20,757 bases of DNA from Clostridiaceae bacterium (GCA_904502175.1 CAJGDU010000006.1:1-20757), one strand, 5' to 3'; shown: positions 14,079 through 20,757, numbered from the stretch's first letter. Numbers and translations: made by a program. Notes: generated by a model not told the origin, from the sequence alone.

Positions 14079-14632
14079 TATTTCCCACCTCCTGTAATGT
14101 CATTGTACATGTCTACCGCTTCATTGACAGCGTTGACAACGGCGGTAGAGGTGATGGTGGCACTGGTGAGTGCCTGGATCTCATTTTCACCGGGCGCGTT
14201 CTTGACGACGCTGACCTTGCCGGTCTTGCCGACGAACTGCTCTCTGAAGTTGTCCTTGCTCGCGTTCTGGCCCAGACCGGGGGTCTCATCGGAGAGGTCT
14301 CCGGGGACGATGCCGGTGATGGTGCCGGAAGCGTCGATGCCGACGGTGAGCGGGACGTCTCCGCCGTAGCCTTTGCTGGCGGTGTTGAAGACGTAGCCGA
14401 CGATGTTGCCGTCTTTGTCGGTGGCTTCAAAGTAGTTGGACTTCTGAACGAAGTTCTTTGCGTCGGGGAAGACCGTCTGTCTGGCTTCCGCTTCCGCGGC
14501 GGCCTGGGCAGCGGCGATGCGGTCGGCGGTCACACTGTTGACGAGAGCCAGCAGAAGGGTAGCCGCGAGCGCGATGAGGAACAAGGTGATGGTGGGGACT
14601 AAGATGTCTTTCGGAGTGAATTTCTTACTCAT
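14078..14632 (-). CDS. rnfG: Rnf complex subunit RnfG (covalent FMN protein)
   Basis: RnfG is anchored by one N-terminal span (about 10-33) and exposes a domain on the outer membrane face that carries FMN bound through a phosphoester to Thr. In the 184-residue protein the flavinylation site reads ALTSATITS (154-162). The modified residue should be Thr159, but the usual Gly of the S/T-G-A-T motif is Ser157. GYGGDVPLTVGID (88-100) and DETPGLG (115-121) are typical of FMN-binding domains. FMN attachment needs an ApbE-type flavin transferase, which is not encoded in the window. The gene overlaps rnfD by four bases and rnfE by one (TAATG). Confidence 0.95.
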   Translation of the reverse strand: MSKKFTPKDILVPTITLFLIALAATLLLALVNSVTADRIAAAQAAAEAEARQTVFPDAKNFVQKSNYFEATDKDGNIVGYVFNTASKGYGGDVPLTVGIDASGTITGIVPGDLSDETPGLGQNASKDNFREQFVGKTGKVSVVKNAPGENEIQALTSATITSTAVVNAVNEAVDMYNDITGGGK

Positions 14633-15630
14633 GCTTTGGTCTCCTCCTTTGCCTTATTCTTTTTCTCCTTGATGAACCCGAAGGGGGTAGGAGCAGTCCA
14701 GTCCTCAAAGTACGGTACAAACACGTTCATGAGGATGATGGAGAAGGACACGCCTTCCGGAAGGGAACCCCAGAGCCGGATGATGCAGGTGACGAGACCG
14801 CAGAAGATGCCGGCGATGAGCTTGCCCTTGTTGGTGATGGGGGAGGTGGTGTAGTCGGTGGCCATGAAGATGGCGCCGAGGAACAGACCGCCGCCCAGCA
14901 GTTCGTAAGCCACAGCGTACATATCGAAGCCCTGTGCAAAGGTGCAGAAGATGGCGACGGTGGCGATGAAGGTGCAGGGGATGATGGGGGAAATGACTTT
15001 CCGGACCATCAGATAGATGCCGCCGAGCAGCAGCGCAAGGGCGGAAACTTCGCCGATACAGCCGCTGGTGGTCCCGAGGAACATCTGCATGAGGGTGGGC
15101 GCACCTTCCTGGACGCCGTCGAGACCCACAAGGCCCATGGGAGTGGCACCGGTGACGGTGTCGACGCCCCAGCCGATGCGGTTGGTGTCTGCGAAGGCAC
15201 CGGCAGACATTCTGCCGGGGAAGGCGGACATGAGGATGACTCTGGCGCCCAGAGCCGGGTTGATGAAGTTCTGGCCGATGCCGCCGAACATCTGCTTGAT
15301 GACGACGATGGCGACGACCGCGCCCAGCATGACGATCCAGATAGGAATGCCGGCGGGCAGGTTGTAGGCCAGGAGCAGACCCGTGACGATGGCGGACAGG
15401 TCTGTGACGGTGTCTTCCTTCTTCATGGCCTTCCGGCTGAGGAACTCGGCCAGAACGCAGGAGAGAACGGAGACGAGGATGACAGCCAGAGCGCGCAGGC
15501 CGAAGACGGCGACTGCGACGATGCCCGCGGGAAGCAGCGCGATGATGACATCGAGCATGATGCGGGTGGTGGTGTCAGCGGACTTCTGGTGAGGCGAAGC
15601 GCTGACCGTAAGTCTCTTGTTTTCGATCAT
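14629..15630 (-). CDS. rnfD: Rnf complex subunit RnfD (membrane flavoprotein)
   Basis: RnfD (NqrB homologue) is a multi-span membrane subunit with covalent FMN and a part of the ion path. In the 333-residue protein, SASPHQKSADTTTRIMLDV (10-28) is the usual N-terminal segment. GGIGQNFINPALGARVILMSAFP (116-138) is highly conserved. The flavinylation site is VTGATP, with Thr163 as the expected FMN-bound residue. ATDYTTSPITNKGKLIAGI lies further on. The gene overlaps rnfC and rnfG by four bases each. Whether the complex pumps Na+ or H+ cannot be read from these sequences. Confidence 0.96.
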   Translation of the reverse strand: MIENKRLTVSASPHQKSADTTTRIMLDVIIALLPAGIVAVAVFGLRALAVILVSVLSCVLAEFLSRKAMKKEDTVTDLSAIVTGLLLAYNLPAGIPIWIVMLGAVVAIVVIKQMFGGIGQNFINPALGARVILMSAFPGRMSAGAFADTNRIGWGVDTVTGATPMGLVGLDGVQEGAPTLMQMFLGTTSGCIGEVSALALLLGGIYLMVRKVISPIIPCTFIATVAIFCTFAQGFDMYAVAYELLGGGLFLGAIFMATDYTTSPITNKGKLIAGIFCGLVTCIIRLWGSLPEGVSFSIILMNVFVPYFEDWTAPTPFGFIKEKKNKAKEETKA

Positions 15631-16979
15631 TTTTTCGCACCTGCCTCTCTAATGATGGTCTTACCAAGACGCATGTACTGAACCAGCGGTCTGCCGGACG
15701 GGCACGCGAATGCGCAGCTGCCGCACTCCATGCAGGTCATGACGCTGGCCTTTTCCAGGCCGGCCACGTCGCCCAGGTGAGCCTTCTTCTCGATGAGGGT
15801 GGGCTCGAGGCACATGGGGCAGGACTCCACGCAGCGGCCGCAGCGGATGCAGGCCCGGGTGGGTTTCACCTTGACATAGTCTTTGGCAAGACAGGTGATG
15901 GCGTTGTTGTTTTTGAGGAGCGGTACCTGGATGTCCGGGGTGGCGATGCCCATCATGGGGCCGCCCGCCATGACTTTGTACGGCTCTTCCTTGAACCCGC
16001 CGCAGTACTCCAGGATGTCGGAATACAGGGTGCCGAGCGGCGCGCGGAGGTTCTTCGGTTCGGCGACAGCGGCGCCGTCCACGGTGAGGGAACGGCTGAC
16101 CAGCGGTTTGCCGGTCTTGAGATAGCGGCCCAGGAACGAGACGGACTGGACGTTCATGACGACACAGCCGACGTCAGAGGGCAGTTTTCCCGGAGGGACC
16201 TGTCTGCCGGTGGCGGAGTAGATGAGGACTTTTTCTGCGCCCTGCGGGTAGGTCGAGGGCAGGCAGATGAGCTGGGCCACGTCTTTGAACTCTTCGTTCT
16301 CTTCCATGGTCTGCAGCAGGGTCCGGAACGCGTCCGGCTTGTTGTCCTCGATCCCGATGTAAGCATTCTTGAAACCGAGCCATTTGACGGTCTCTTTGAT
16401 GCCGGTCAGGATGTCCTTCGGATGGTCGAGCAGTTCACGATGGTCCACCGTGATGTAGGGCTCGCATTCCGCCGCGTTGATGATGAGTGTGTCGACGCCC
16501 GCGTCTTCCTTGAACGCGAGTTTGACGTGGGTGGGGAAGCCGGCGCCGCCCAGACCGACGAGACCGGAGGCGCGGACTGCGTTCAGGAAGTCCTGCTTCG
16601 TCTCGATGACCGGGGGTTTGACATCCTCGGAGAGTGCCATTTCTCCGTCCGATTCGATGACAACCGCGTTGACCATGTTGCCATTGACGATCTTGACGGG
16701 TTTGATGGCTTTGACCGTGCCGGAAACAGTGGCATGGACCGGAGCACTGACAAAAGCGTCTGTGCTGCCGATGACCTGTCCGACTTTGACCTCATCGCCC
16801 ACTTTTACCTGCGCCTCGTTCGGGGCGCCGATATGCTGTGACAGGGGGATGGTGACCGTAGCCGGGACTGGCATGCGCTCGACGGGCATGGCAGAGGTGT
16901 TCTTGTGATGCTTCACATGAGCGCCGCCATGGCCCTTTGCCGCGGGCTTCAGCACGCCAGCAATGTTTAAGCTTGCCAT
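15627..16979 (-). CDS. rnfC: Rnf complex subunit RnfC (NADH/FMN and iron-sulfur subunit)
   Basis: RnfC is the cytoplasmic subunit that reduces NAD+. In the 450-residue protein the N-terminal part is barrel-sandwich-like (about 35-110, with two PVxATV/PVHATV segments). The nucleotide-binding loop GLVGLGGAGFPTHVKL follows (139-154), with AAECEPYITVDH (169-180) behind it. Two 4Fe-4S motifs lie near the C-terminus: Cys377/380/383/387 and Cys416/419/422/426. The His/Lys-rich start (KGHGGAHVKHHK) is typical of RnfC. It is the first gene of the operon, with AAGGAG 7 bases before the ATG, and order C-D-G-E-A-B matches Acetobacterium and Clostridia. Confidence 0.96.
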   Translation of the reverse strand: MASLNIAGVLKPAAKGHGGAHVKHHKNTSAMPVERMPVPATVTIPLSQHIGAPNEAQVKVGDEVKVGQVIGSTDAFVSAPVHATVSGTVKAIKPVKIVNGNMVNAVVIESDGEMALSEDVKPPVIETKQDFLNAVRASGLVGLGGAGFPTHVKLAFKEDAGVDTLIINAAECEPYITVDHRELLDHPKDILTGIKETVKWLGFKNAYIGIEDNKPDAFRTLLQTMEENEEFKDVAQLICLPSTYPQGAEKVLIYSATGRQVPPGKLPSDVGCVVMNVQSVSFLGRYLKTGKPLVSRSLTVDGAAVAEPKNLRAPLGTLYSDILEYCGGFKEEPYKVMAGGPMMGIATPDIQVPLLKNNNAITCLAKDYVKVKPTRACIRCGRCVESCPMCLEPTLIEKKAHLGDVAGLEKASVMTCMECGSCAFACPSGRPLVQYMRLGKTIIREAGAKK

Positions 16980-17048
16980 TCATTCAACTCCTTCGCTTAT
17001 GCATGGATGACTCCACGCTGTTTTCCAAACATCATAATAATGCGGGTC

Positions 17049-17064
17049 CGTTCCGGGCGGAACG
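17049..17064. promoter_or_regulatory. Perfect inverted repeat in the rnf leader
   Basis: CGTTCC-GGGC-GGAACG has 6-bp arms and a 4-base centre. It lies about 33 bases inside the rnf transcript and 70 bases before the rnfC ATG. It could be an operator or a small RNA hairpin. Its core resembles the inverted repeat at 17137-17153. Confidence 0.4.
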
Positions 17065-17096
17065 TCACGATCCCGCCGGGCTGAACACTAAAGTAT

Positions 17097-17124
17097 ATTA
17101 TATCCTATTATAAAGAAAATTCAA
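17097..17124 (-). promoter_or_regulatory. Promoter of the rnfCDGEAB operon
   Basis: On the minus strand: TTGAAT (17124-17119), a 16-base spacer and a perfect TATAAT (17102-17097). A second TATAAT lies 10 bases upstream (17112-17107) but has no good -35. Transcription would start near 17090, giving a leader of about 110 bases. Confidence 0.7.
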
Positions 17125-17136
17125 CGTGAGATTACT

Positions 17137-17153
17137 GTTTCCGGACAGGAAAC
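17137..17153. promoter_or_regulatory. Inverted repeat between the divergent rnf and mcsA promoters
   Basis: GTTTCC-GGACA-GGAAAC has perfect 6-bp arms around 5 bases. It sits 12 bases upstream of the rnf -35 and 35 bases upstream of the mcsA -35, a position suited to an activator or a shared regulator. No transcript-start logic makes it a terminator. Confidence 0.4.
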
Positions 17154-17188
17154 CTTGTCTTTTTTTTGACAGGAAAGAAGGGGCGAGG

Positions 17189-17217
17189 TTGACGAAATGA
17201 ACGGCATGGCGGATAAT
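17189..17217 (+). promoter_or_regulatory. Promoter of mcsA-mcsB
   Basis: TTGACG (17189-17194), a 17-base spacer and GATAAT (17212-17217), a 10/12 match. Transcription would start near 17224, about 43 bases before the mcsA ATG. The tandem GGTCAAA heptads of a CtsR operator are not present around it. Confidence 0.65.
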
Positions 17218-17266
17218 AATAAAGTTAGAAGAACAAGACCTCTGTCTTGCGGAAAGGAAGCACCTC

Positions 17267-17770
17267 ATGCTTTGCCAGAACTGTGGCCGGAACGAGGCTA
17301 CGACACACATCAAACGGATCGTGGACGGCGAGTCCGCGGAACTGCATCTCTGCACCAGCTGCGCCCAGCATCTGGGCTATGTCGGCCTGTTCACCGGCGG
17401 CTTCGGCGGAGGGTTCAGTTCTCTGCTCAGCCGTTTCTTCCCGGAGGCCGCGCTGCCGGCCGCCGAGGAGGAGGTCGAGCGCTGCCCCGGCTGCGGCAGC
17501 AGTTTCGAGGATATCATCCGCACCGGCATGATGGGCTGCGCCGAATGCTACGACATTTTTTATGACCGCCTGAAACCTTCCCTGTCCCGTATCCACGGAC
17601 GGGCCACCCACGTGGGCAAGACCAGCACGACCGAAGATGACCGCAGCGAGCGCCGGGCCGAAGTGCGCCGTCTCGAAGCGGAACTCAAGGAGGCCGTCAG
17701 CGCGGAGGAATATGAACAGGCGGCTGTCCTGAGAGACCGTCTGAGAGAACTGCGGGGTGAGACGAAATGA
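17267..17770 (+). CDS. mcsA: McsA, zinc-finger activator of the protein arginine kinase McsB
   Basis: In Bacilli McsA binds and activates McsB and helps control CtsR and ClpC in the heat-stress response. The 167-residue protein has two pairs of CxxC zinc-ligand motifs: CQNC (3-6) with CTSC (29-32), and CPGC (73-76) with CAEC (90-93). The family segment GxMGCAECYDIFYDRLKPSLSRIHG and HVGK follow. A C-terminal UVR-type coiled coil (about 130-165) contains LEAELKEAVSAEEYEQAAVLRDRLREL. All zinc ligands appear intact. A Gly-rich stretch (GGFGGGF) links the finger pairs. AAAGGAAG lies before the ATG, and the stop overlaps the mcsB start (ATGA). No ctsR gene lies upstream, unlike the usual ctsR-mcsA-mcsB-clpC cluster; the divergent neighbour is the rnf operon. 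Confidence 0.93.
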   Translation: MLCQNCGRNEATTHIKRIVDGESAELHLCTSCAQHLGYVGLFTGGFGGGFSSLLSRFFPEAALPAAEEEVERCPGCGSSFEDIIRTGMMGCAECYDIFYDRLKPSLSRIHGRATHVGKTSTTEDDRSERRAEVRRLEAELKEAVSAEEYEQAAVLRDRLRELRGETK

Positions 17771-18774
17771 CCAAATGGTATATGCTCGCCGGCAAGGAGA
17801 ACGACGTCGCCGTCAGTTCCAAAGTCTCTCTGGCCCGCAACCTGCGGGACCACGTGTTCACGTCCCGTCTGACCACGGAAGAAAAAGAGCAGATCGCCGT
17901 CGAAGTGGAGAACGCGGTGGGGGAAAGCCTCCAGGGGAAGTTTGTGACGACCCGCATGGACAGCCTCTCCCGGTATGCCGCCATCTCCCTCGCGGAGCGG
18001 GACCTCGTGAGCCCCGAATTCGTCAGCGCCCAGGAGGGCCGCACCTTCCTGATGACGCCCGACGAGAGCCTCAGTCTCATGGTCTGTGAAGAGGACCATG
18101 TGAAGATCCAGGCGCTGCTGCCCGGTCTGGAACTGGACCGCGCCTTCGAGCTCGCCGACCAGATGGACACCATCCTCGACGACGCCCTCGGCTTCTCTTT
18201 CGACCCGAAGCTCGGCTACCTCACCCAGTGCCCCACGAACATCGGCACGGCCATGCGGGCCTCTGTGGTCCTGCAGCTGCCGGCCATGCGCATCCTCGGC
18301 CGGGTCCGCCATCTCTCCAACACCGTCTCCCGCCTCGGCCTGGTCCTGACCGGCGCCTACGGCGAAGGCGATACCCCCGTGGGCAGCCTGTACCTGCTCA
18401 CCAACTCCGTCACCCTCGGCATCTCCGAGGAGGCGGCCCTCGGCAACCTCAGCTCTCTGGCGCTGTCCATCATCGAGCAGGAGCGGGAGGCCCGGAAAGA
18501 ACTCATGGAGAACCTCTCCTTCCAGGACCTGCTCTGGCGTTCCTACGGCACGCTGAAGAGCGCCCGGGTCATGAGTTTCCGCGAGTTCATGGAAGCGCTG
18601 TCCGTCGTCAAAGTCGGCATTGCCGCCGGCGAGTTCGACATTCCCATGAACACCGTCAACGAGCTCATCTTCTCCATGCAGCCCGCCACCCTGAACACCA
18701 CCGCCGGGAAAGCGCTGGACCGGCAGGAGCGCGATGTGCTCCGGGCGGAAACGGTCCGCGAACTCTTCCGCTGA
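17767..18774 (+). CDS. mcsB: McsB-like protein arginine kinase family member with altered ATP-site arginines
   Basis: McsB belongs to the ATP:guanido phosphotransferase family and phosphorylates protein arginines, marking proteins for ClpCP. The family match is clear: LARN (22-25), CEEDHVKIQ (107-115), GYLTQCPTNIGTAMRASV (150-167, catalytic Cys155, Arg164), YGEG (198-201), TLGISEE (216-222). It differs from the B. subtilis sequence as I recall it at ATP-phosphate-binding arginines. SSRIR is SSKVS (Lys19, Ser21, equivalent to R29/R31), and VVRG is VLTG (Thr195, equivalent to R207). MHLP is QLP. The phosphoarginine pocket pair ERD (R337/D338 there) is kept as Arg322-Asp323. The length is 335 against 363, shorter at both ends. 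It may be a weak kinase or a pseudokinase. It is coupled to mcsA by a 4-base overlap, and no clpC follows. Confidence 0.9.
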   Translation: MTKWYMLAGKENDVAVSSKVSLARNLRDHVFTSRLTTEEKEQIAVEVENAVGESLQGKFVTTRMDSLSRYAAISLAERDLVSPEFVSAQEGRTFLMTPDESLSLMVCEEDHVKIQALLPGLELDRAFELADQMDTILDDALGFSFDPKLGYLTQCPTNIGTAMRASVVLQLPAMRILGRVRHLSNTVSRLGLVLTGAYGEGDTPVGSLYLLTNSVTLGISEEAALGNLSSLALSIIEQEREARKELMENLSFQDLLWRSYGTLKSARVMSFREFMEALSVVKVGIAAGEFDIPMNTVNELIFSMQPATLNTTAGKALDRQERDVLRAETVRELFR

Positions 18775-18794
18775 CCGGCAGACAGACAAAAAGA

Positions 18795-18824
18795 AAAGAC
18801 CCTCGTTTCGAGGGTCTTTGTTTT
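18795..18824. terminator. Bidirectional terminator between mcsB and the glycosyltransferase gene
   Basis: An 11-bp stem, AAAGACCCTCG (18795-18805) / CGAGGGTCTTT (18809-18819), with loop TTT. GTTTT follows on the plus strand, and TTCTTTTT on the minus strand. It is shared by two convergent genes. Confidence 0.9.
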
Positions 18825-18828
18825 ATGT

Positions 18829-19734
18829 TCATTTCCGGTTGTCGAGGACTTCCTTGATGAGGTAGACCGGCCGGCGTTTCGACTCCTGATAGACGCGGGC
18901 GATGTACTCTCCGAGGACGCCCAGGGCGAAGAGGGGGAGACTGCCGACGACGAGCAGGACCGGGACCCGGCGCTTATTGGACGACTTCCCGAGGACGGCG
19001 GCACAGGCCGCCGCGGCCAGCGTGCCGAACCCGAAGAAGAAGGGCAGACGCAGGGGGACCGTGGTGAAGGAGATGATGCCGGACAGGGCATATCTCCACA
19101 GCTTCAGGAAGGACCACTTGCTGGTGCCGCTGAGCCGTTCTTCCGCGGTGTAGGGGATGTAGTGGGTGTCGAACCCGACCCAGGAGAAGATGCCCTTGGA
19201 GAACCGGGCGCCCTCCGGCAGGCTCAGGACCGCTTCCCGGACGTTGTTCCGGAAGGTCCGAAAGTCGGAAGCGCCGTTGACGAATTCGGTGTCCGCCACG
19301 CGGTTGATGATGTTGTAGAACCCGTTTTTGAAAAAGACCATGACGGGCGATTCATGCCGGTTTTCCTGGAACGCGGTGACGCAGTCGCAGTCGGGGTGGT
19401 CCTCGAGATATTGGACCATCTCCACGACGACGGAAGGGCTCTGCTGCAGGTCGCCGTCCATGATGGTGAAGCAGTCTCCCGAAGCGGCGTTCAGGCCGGC
19501 GAGGATGGCGGCCTCCTTGCCGAAGTTGCGGGAGAAGCGTACCGCTTTCACCGGCACCTCGGCCGTCTCGGTCAGCGCCCGGAGTTTTTCTCCGGTGCCG
19601 TCGTAGCTGCCGTCGTCCACGAAGATGAACTCATAAGAGGGCACAATGCCGTCAAAGGCAGCGCGAACCGCCTCGTAGAGCGGAAACACGTTGCCCTCTT
19701 CGTTGTAGCAGGGGATGATGAGCGAGACTTTCAT
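18829..19734 (-). CDS. Family 2 glycosyltransferase, GtrB/DPM1-like (polyprenyl-phosphate sugar transferase)
   Basis: A 301-residue membrane glycosyltransferase. Relatives move a sugar from a nucleotide donor to undecaprenyl phosphate at the inner face of the membrane, for use in wall polymer or glycoprotein decoration. The GT-A domain shows SLIIPCYNEEGNV (4-16), FIFVDDGSYDGT (37-48), RNFGKEAAILAGL (69-81), the metal-binding DGD (93-95) in MDGDLQQSP (usually DADLQxPP), GASDFRTF (154-161) and RLSGTSKWSF (200-209). Two C-terminal spans follow (about 232-248 and 257-277), then GVLGEYIARVYQESKRRPVYLI, a typical GtrB ending. The loop between the spans is short and basic (GKSSNKRR). AAGGAAG precedes the ATG. 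The sugar cannot be predicted, and no flippase gene (gtrA) is next to it. Confidence 0.88.
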   Translation of the reverse strand: MKVSLIIPCYNEEGNVFPLYEAVRAAFDGIVPSYEFIFVDDGSYDGTGEKLRALTETAEVPVKAVRFSRNFGKEAAILAGLNAASGDCFTIMDGDLQQSPSVVVEMVQYLEDHPDCDCVTAFQENRHESPVMVFFKNGFYNIINRVADTEFVNGASDFRTFRNNVREAVLSLPEGARFSKGIFSWVGFDTHYIPYTAEERLSGTSKWSFLKLWRYALSGIISFTTVPLRLPFFFGFGTLAAAACAAVLGKSSNKRRVPVLLVVGSLPLFALGVLGEYIARVYQESKRRPVYLIKEVLDNRK

Positions 19735-19836
19735 GGTGTCTTCCTTTATGAATCGTCAATTTTTTCACGAGATTATCAAAAAACTTGTTCAATCCTACAG
19801 AATTGATCGTTTTTCCGCAAAACTCGGTTGGTTTTC

Positions 19837-19865
19837 TCGACTTTTGTTCCTTTTTCAAGTATAAT
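19837..19865 (+). promoter_or_regulatory. Promoter of pckG
   Basis: A perfect TATAAT (19860-19865) with TCGACT (19837-19842), a 4/6 -35 match, at a 17-base spacing. Transcription would start near 19872, giving an unusually long leader of about 128 bases before the ATG at 20000. Confidence 0.55.
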
Positions 19866-19873
19866 TATTTGCG

Positions 19874-19892
19874 AATCGGAAACAAATCGGAA
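19874..19892 (+). repeat. Direct repeat AATCGGAA at the pckG transcription start
   Basis: AATCGGAA occurs at 19874-19881 and 19885-19892, 11 bases apart, about one helical turn. The pair lies right after the -10 box, where a repressor dimer could bind both copies on one face of the DNA. With two 8-base copies only, chance cannot be excluded. Confidence 0.35.
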
Positions 19893-19999
19893 CCCAATAT
19901 TATGATAGCAAATGAATCGCCAAAATCAAGGCATTCCTGTTTCAGAACAAGGGAGCTGACGTGGGACCGAAACTAAGTATAAGAAAAGGAGCTTGTTTC

Positions 20000-20757
20000 A
20001 TGGGAAATCTTACGAACAACAAGAGCATTCTGGACTGGCTGCAGACCAGAATCGACCTCCTCCAGCCGGACAAAGTCGTCTGGATCGACGGGTCTAAAGA
20101 ACAGATCCAGGCCCTCAAAGACGAGGCTGTCGCCACCGGCGAGTTCATCAAACTCAACGAGGAGAAACTGCCCGACTGCTATTTCCACAGAACCAATCCG
20201 AACGACGTTGCCCGTGTCGAAGACAGAACCTTTATCTGCACCCCCACCAAAGCAGAGGCTGGCCCTCTGAACAACTGGATGGATCCCGATGAGTGCTACA
20301 AGACCCTCGACGACATCATCCGCGGCAGCTACAAGGGCAAGACCATGTATGTCATCCCCTATGCCATGTGCAAAGTCGGATCTCCCTTCGCAAAGTACGG
20401 CGTGGAAGTCACCGACTCCATCTATGTCGTCTGCAACATGAACATCATCACCCGCATCGGTCAGAGAGTCCTCGACGCCATCGGCCCCGACTCCACCGAC
20501 TGGATCAAGGGTACCCACGCATCCTGCAACACCGACCCCGAAAAGAGATATATCTGCCACTGGCCGCAGGACAACACCATCTACTCCGTCAACTCCTGCT
20601 ACGGCGGCAACGTCCTTCAGGGCAAGAAGTGTTTCGCGCTCCGCATCGCTTCCAACCTCGGCCGTCAGGAAGGCTGGATGGCTGAGCACATGCTCATCCT
20701 CGGCATCGAATATCCGAACGGCGACATCAAATACATCACCGCTGCGTTCCCGAGCGC
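20000..20757 (+). CDS. pckG: Phosphoenolpyruvate carboxykinase, GTP-type (3' partial)
   Basis: PckG interconverts oxaloacetate + GTP and PEP + CO2 + GDP in the cytoplasm. In anaerobes it often runs toward oxaloacetate. Only the first 252 residues are in the window; the frame is open to its end. The N-terminal domain shows CYFHRTNPNDVARVEDRTFI (about 67-86), GPLNNWMDPDECY (about 95-107), KTMYVIPYAM (about 121-130) and the GTP-type signature YGGNVLQGKKCFALRIAS followed by EGWMAEHMLILGI (about 207-240). The kinase P-loop lies beyond the window. The ATG at 20000 has AAAAGGAG 8 bases upstream. An in-frame GTG at 19961 with GGGAG would add 13 residues and is less likely. Strong codon preference for C-ending codons suggests high expression. 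Confidence 0.93.
   Translation, partial: MGNLTNNKSILDWLQTRIDLLQPDKVVWIDGSKEQIQALKDEAVATGEFIKLNEEKLPDCYFHRTNPNDVARVEDRTFICTPTKAEAGPLNNWMDPDECYKTLDDIIRGSYKGKTMYVIPYAMCKVGSPFAKYGVEVTDSIYVVCNMNIITRIGQRVLDAIGPDSTDWIKGTHASCNTDPEKRYICHWPQDNTIYSVNSCYGGNVLQGKKCFALRIASNLGRQEGWMAEHMLILGIEYPNGDIKYITAAFPS

Noticed and set aside
17164..17194. Possible CtsR operator upstream of mcsA (TTTGACA and GTTGACG)
   Set aside because: The two half-site-like words are 23 bases apart and imperfect; a CtsR site needs heptads separated by three bases.
17560..18789. 409-residue minus-strand frame antisense to mcsB
   Set aside because: It runs through the shared terminator and is explained by codon bias of mcsB.
19902..19976. 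24-codon open frame in the pckG leader (possible leader peptide)
   Set aside because: No ribosome binding site precedes its ATG, and it shows no run of regulatory codons.

Overview
The window looks like a moderately GC-rich Gram-positive anaerobe of the class Clostridia, plausibly an Oscillospiraceae/Ruminococcaceae relative. This is inferred from gene content and not from any database match. The supporting content is a complete rnfCDGEAB operon, mcsA-mcsB, a murA / walJ / rlmH cluster, a GTP-type PEP carboxykinase and strong AGGAGG-type ribosome binding sites. I see no mobile element, tRNA, rRNA or CRISPR array. The region reads as core chromosome.

Layout, left to right. (1) 1-757: 3' part of an RluA/RluD-family pseudouridine synthase. 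(2) 894-1811: a monoacylglycerol-lipase-like alpha/beta hydrolase with its own terminator. (3) 2026-6624, plus strand: murA (TTG start), then walJ and rlmH, then two proteins of unknown function with the same plan: acidic cytoplasmic part, one membrane span, Ser/Thr-rich repetitive outer tail. (4) 6673-7587, minus: an unrecognised lipoprotein, convergent with group 3 and sharing a bidirectional terminator. (5) 7766-9197, plus: two tandem MgtC/SapB-family membrane proteins. (6) 9256-11526, minus: serC-serA, the first two steps from 3-phosphoglycerate to phosphoserine. (7) 11791-16979, minus: the six-gene Rnf complex, a ferredoxin:NAD+ oxidoreductase coupled to ion pumping, with tightly overlapping genes, a good promoter and a strong terminator. 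(8) 17267-18774, plus: mcsA-mcsB. (9) 18829-19734, minus: a GtrB/DPM1-like family 2 glycosyltransferase. (10) 20000 to the end, plus: 5' part of pckG.

The metabolic theme is anaerobic energy and carbon-node metabolism: Rnf, PEP carboxykinase and serine synthesis from 3-phosphoglycerate. It is interleaved with envelope genes (murA, walJ, the two tail proteins, lipoprotein, glycosyltransferase) and ribosome/RNA-modification genes (rlmH, RluA family).

The most unusual observation is McsB. Three arginines that coordinate ATP phosphates in B. subtilis McsB (R29, R31, R207) are Lys, Ser and Thr here. The catalytic Cys and the Arg-Asp pair of the phosphoarginine-binding pocket are kept. McsA looks intact, but neither ctsR nor clpC is adjacent. 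This points to a possible pseudokinase or phosphoarginine-reader form of McsB. Other points worth a look are a one-residue insertion in the MurA catalytic loop, the paired low-complexity membrane proteins, and two similar palindromes flanking the rnf promoter.
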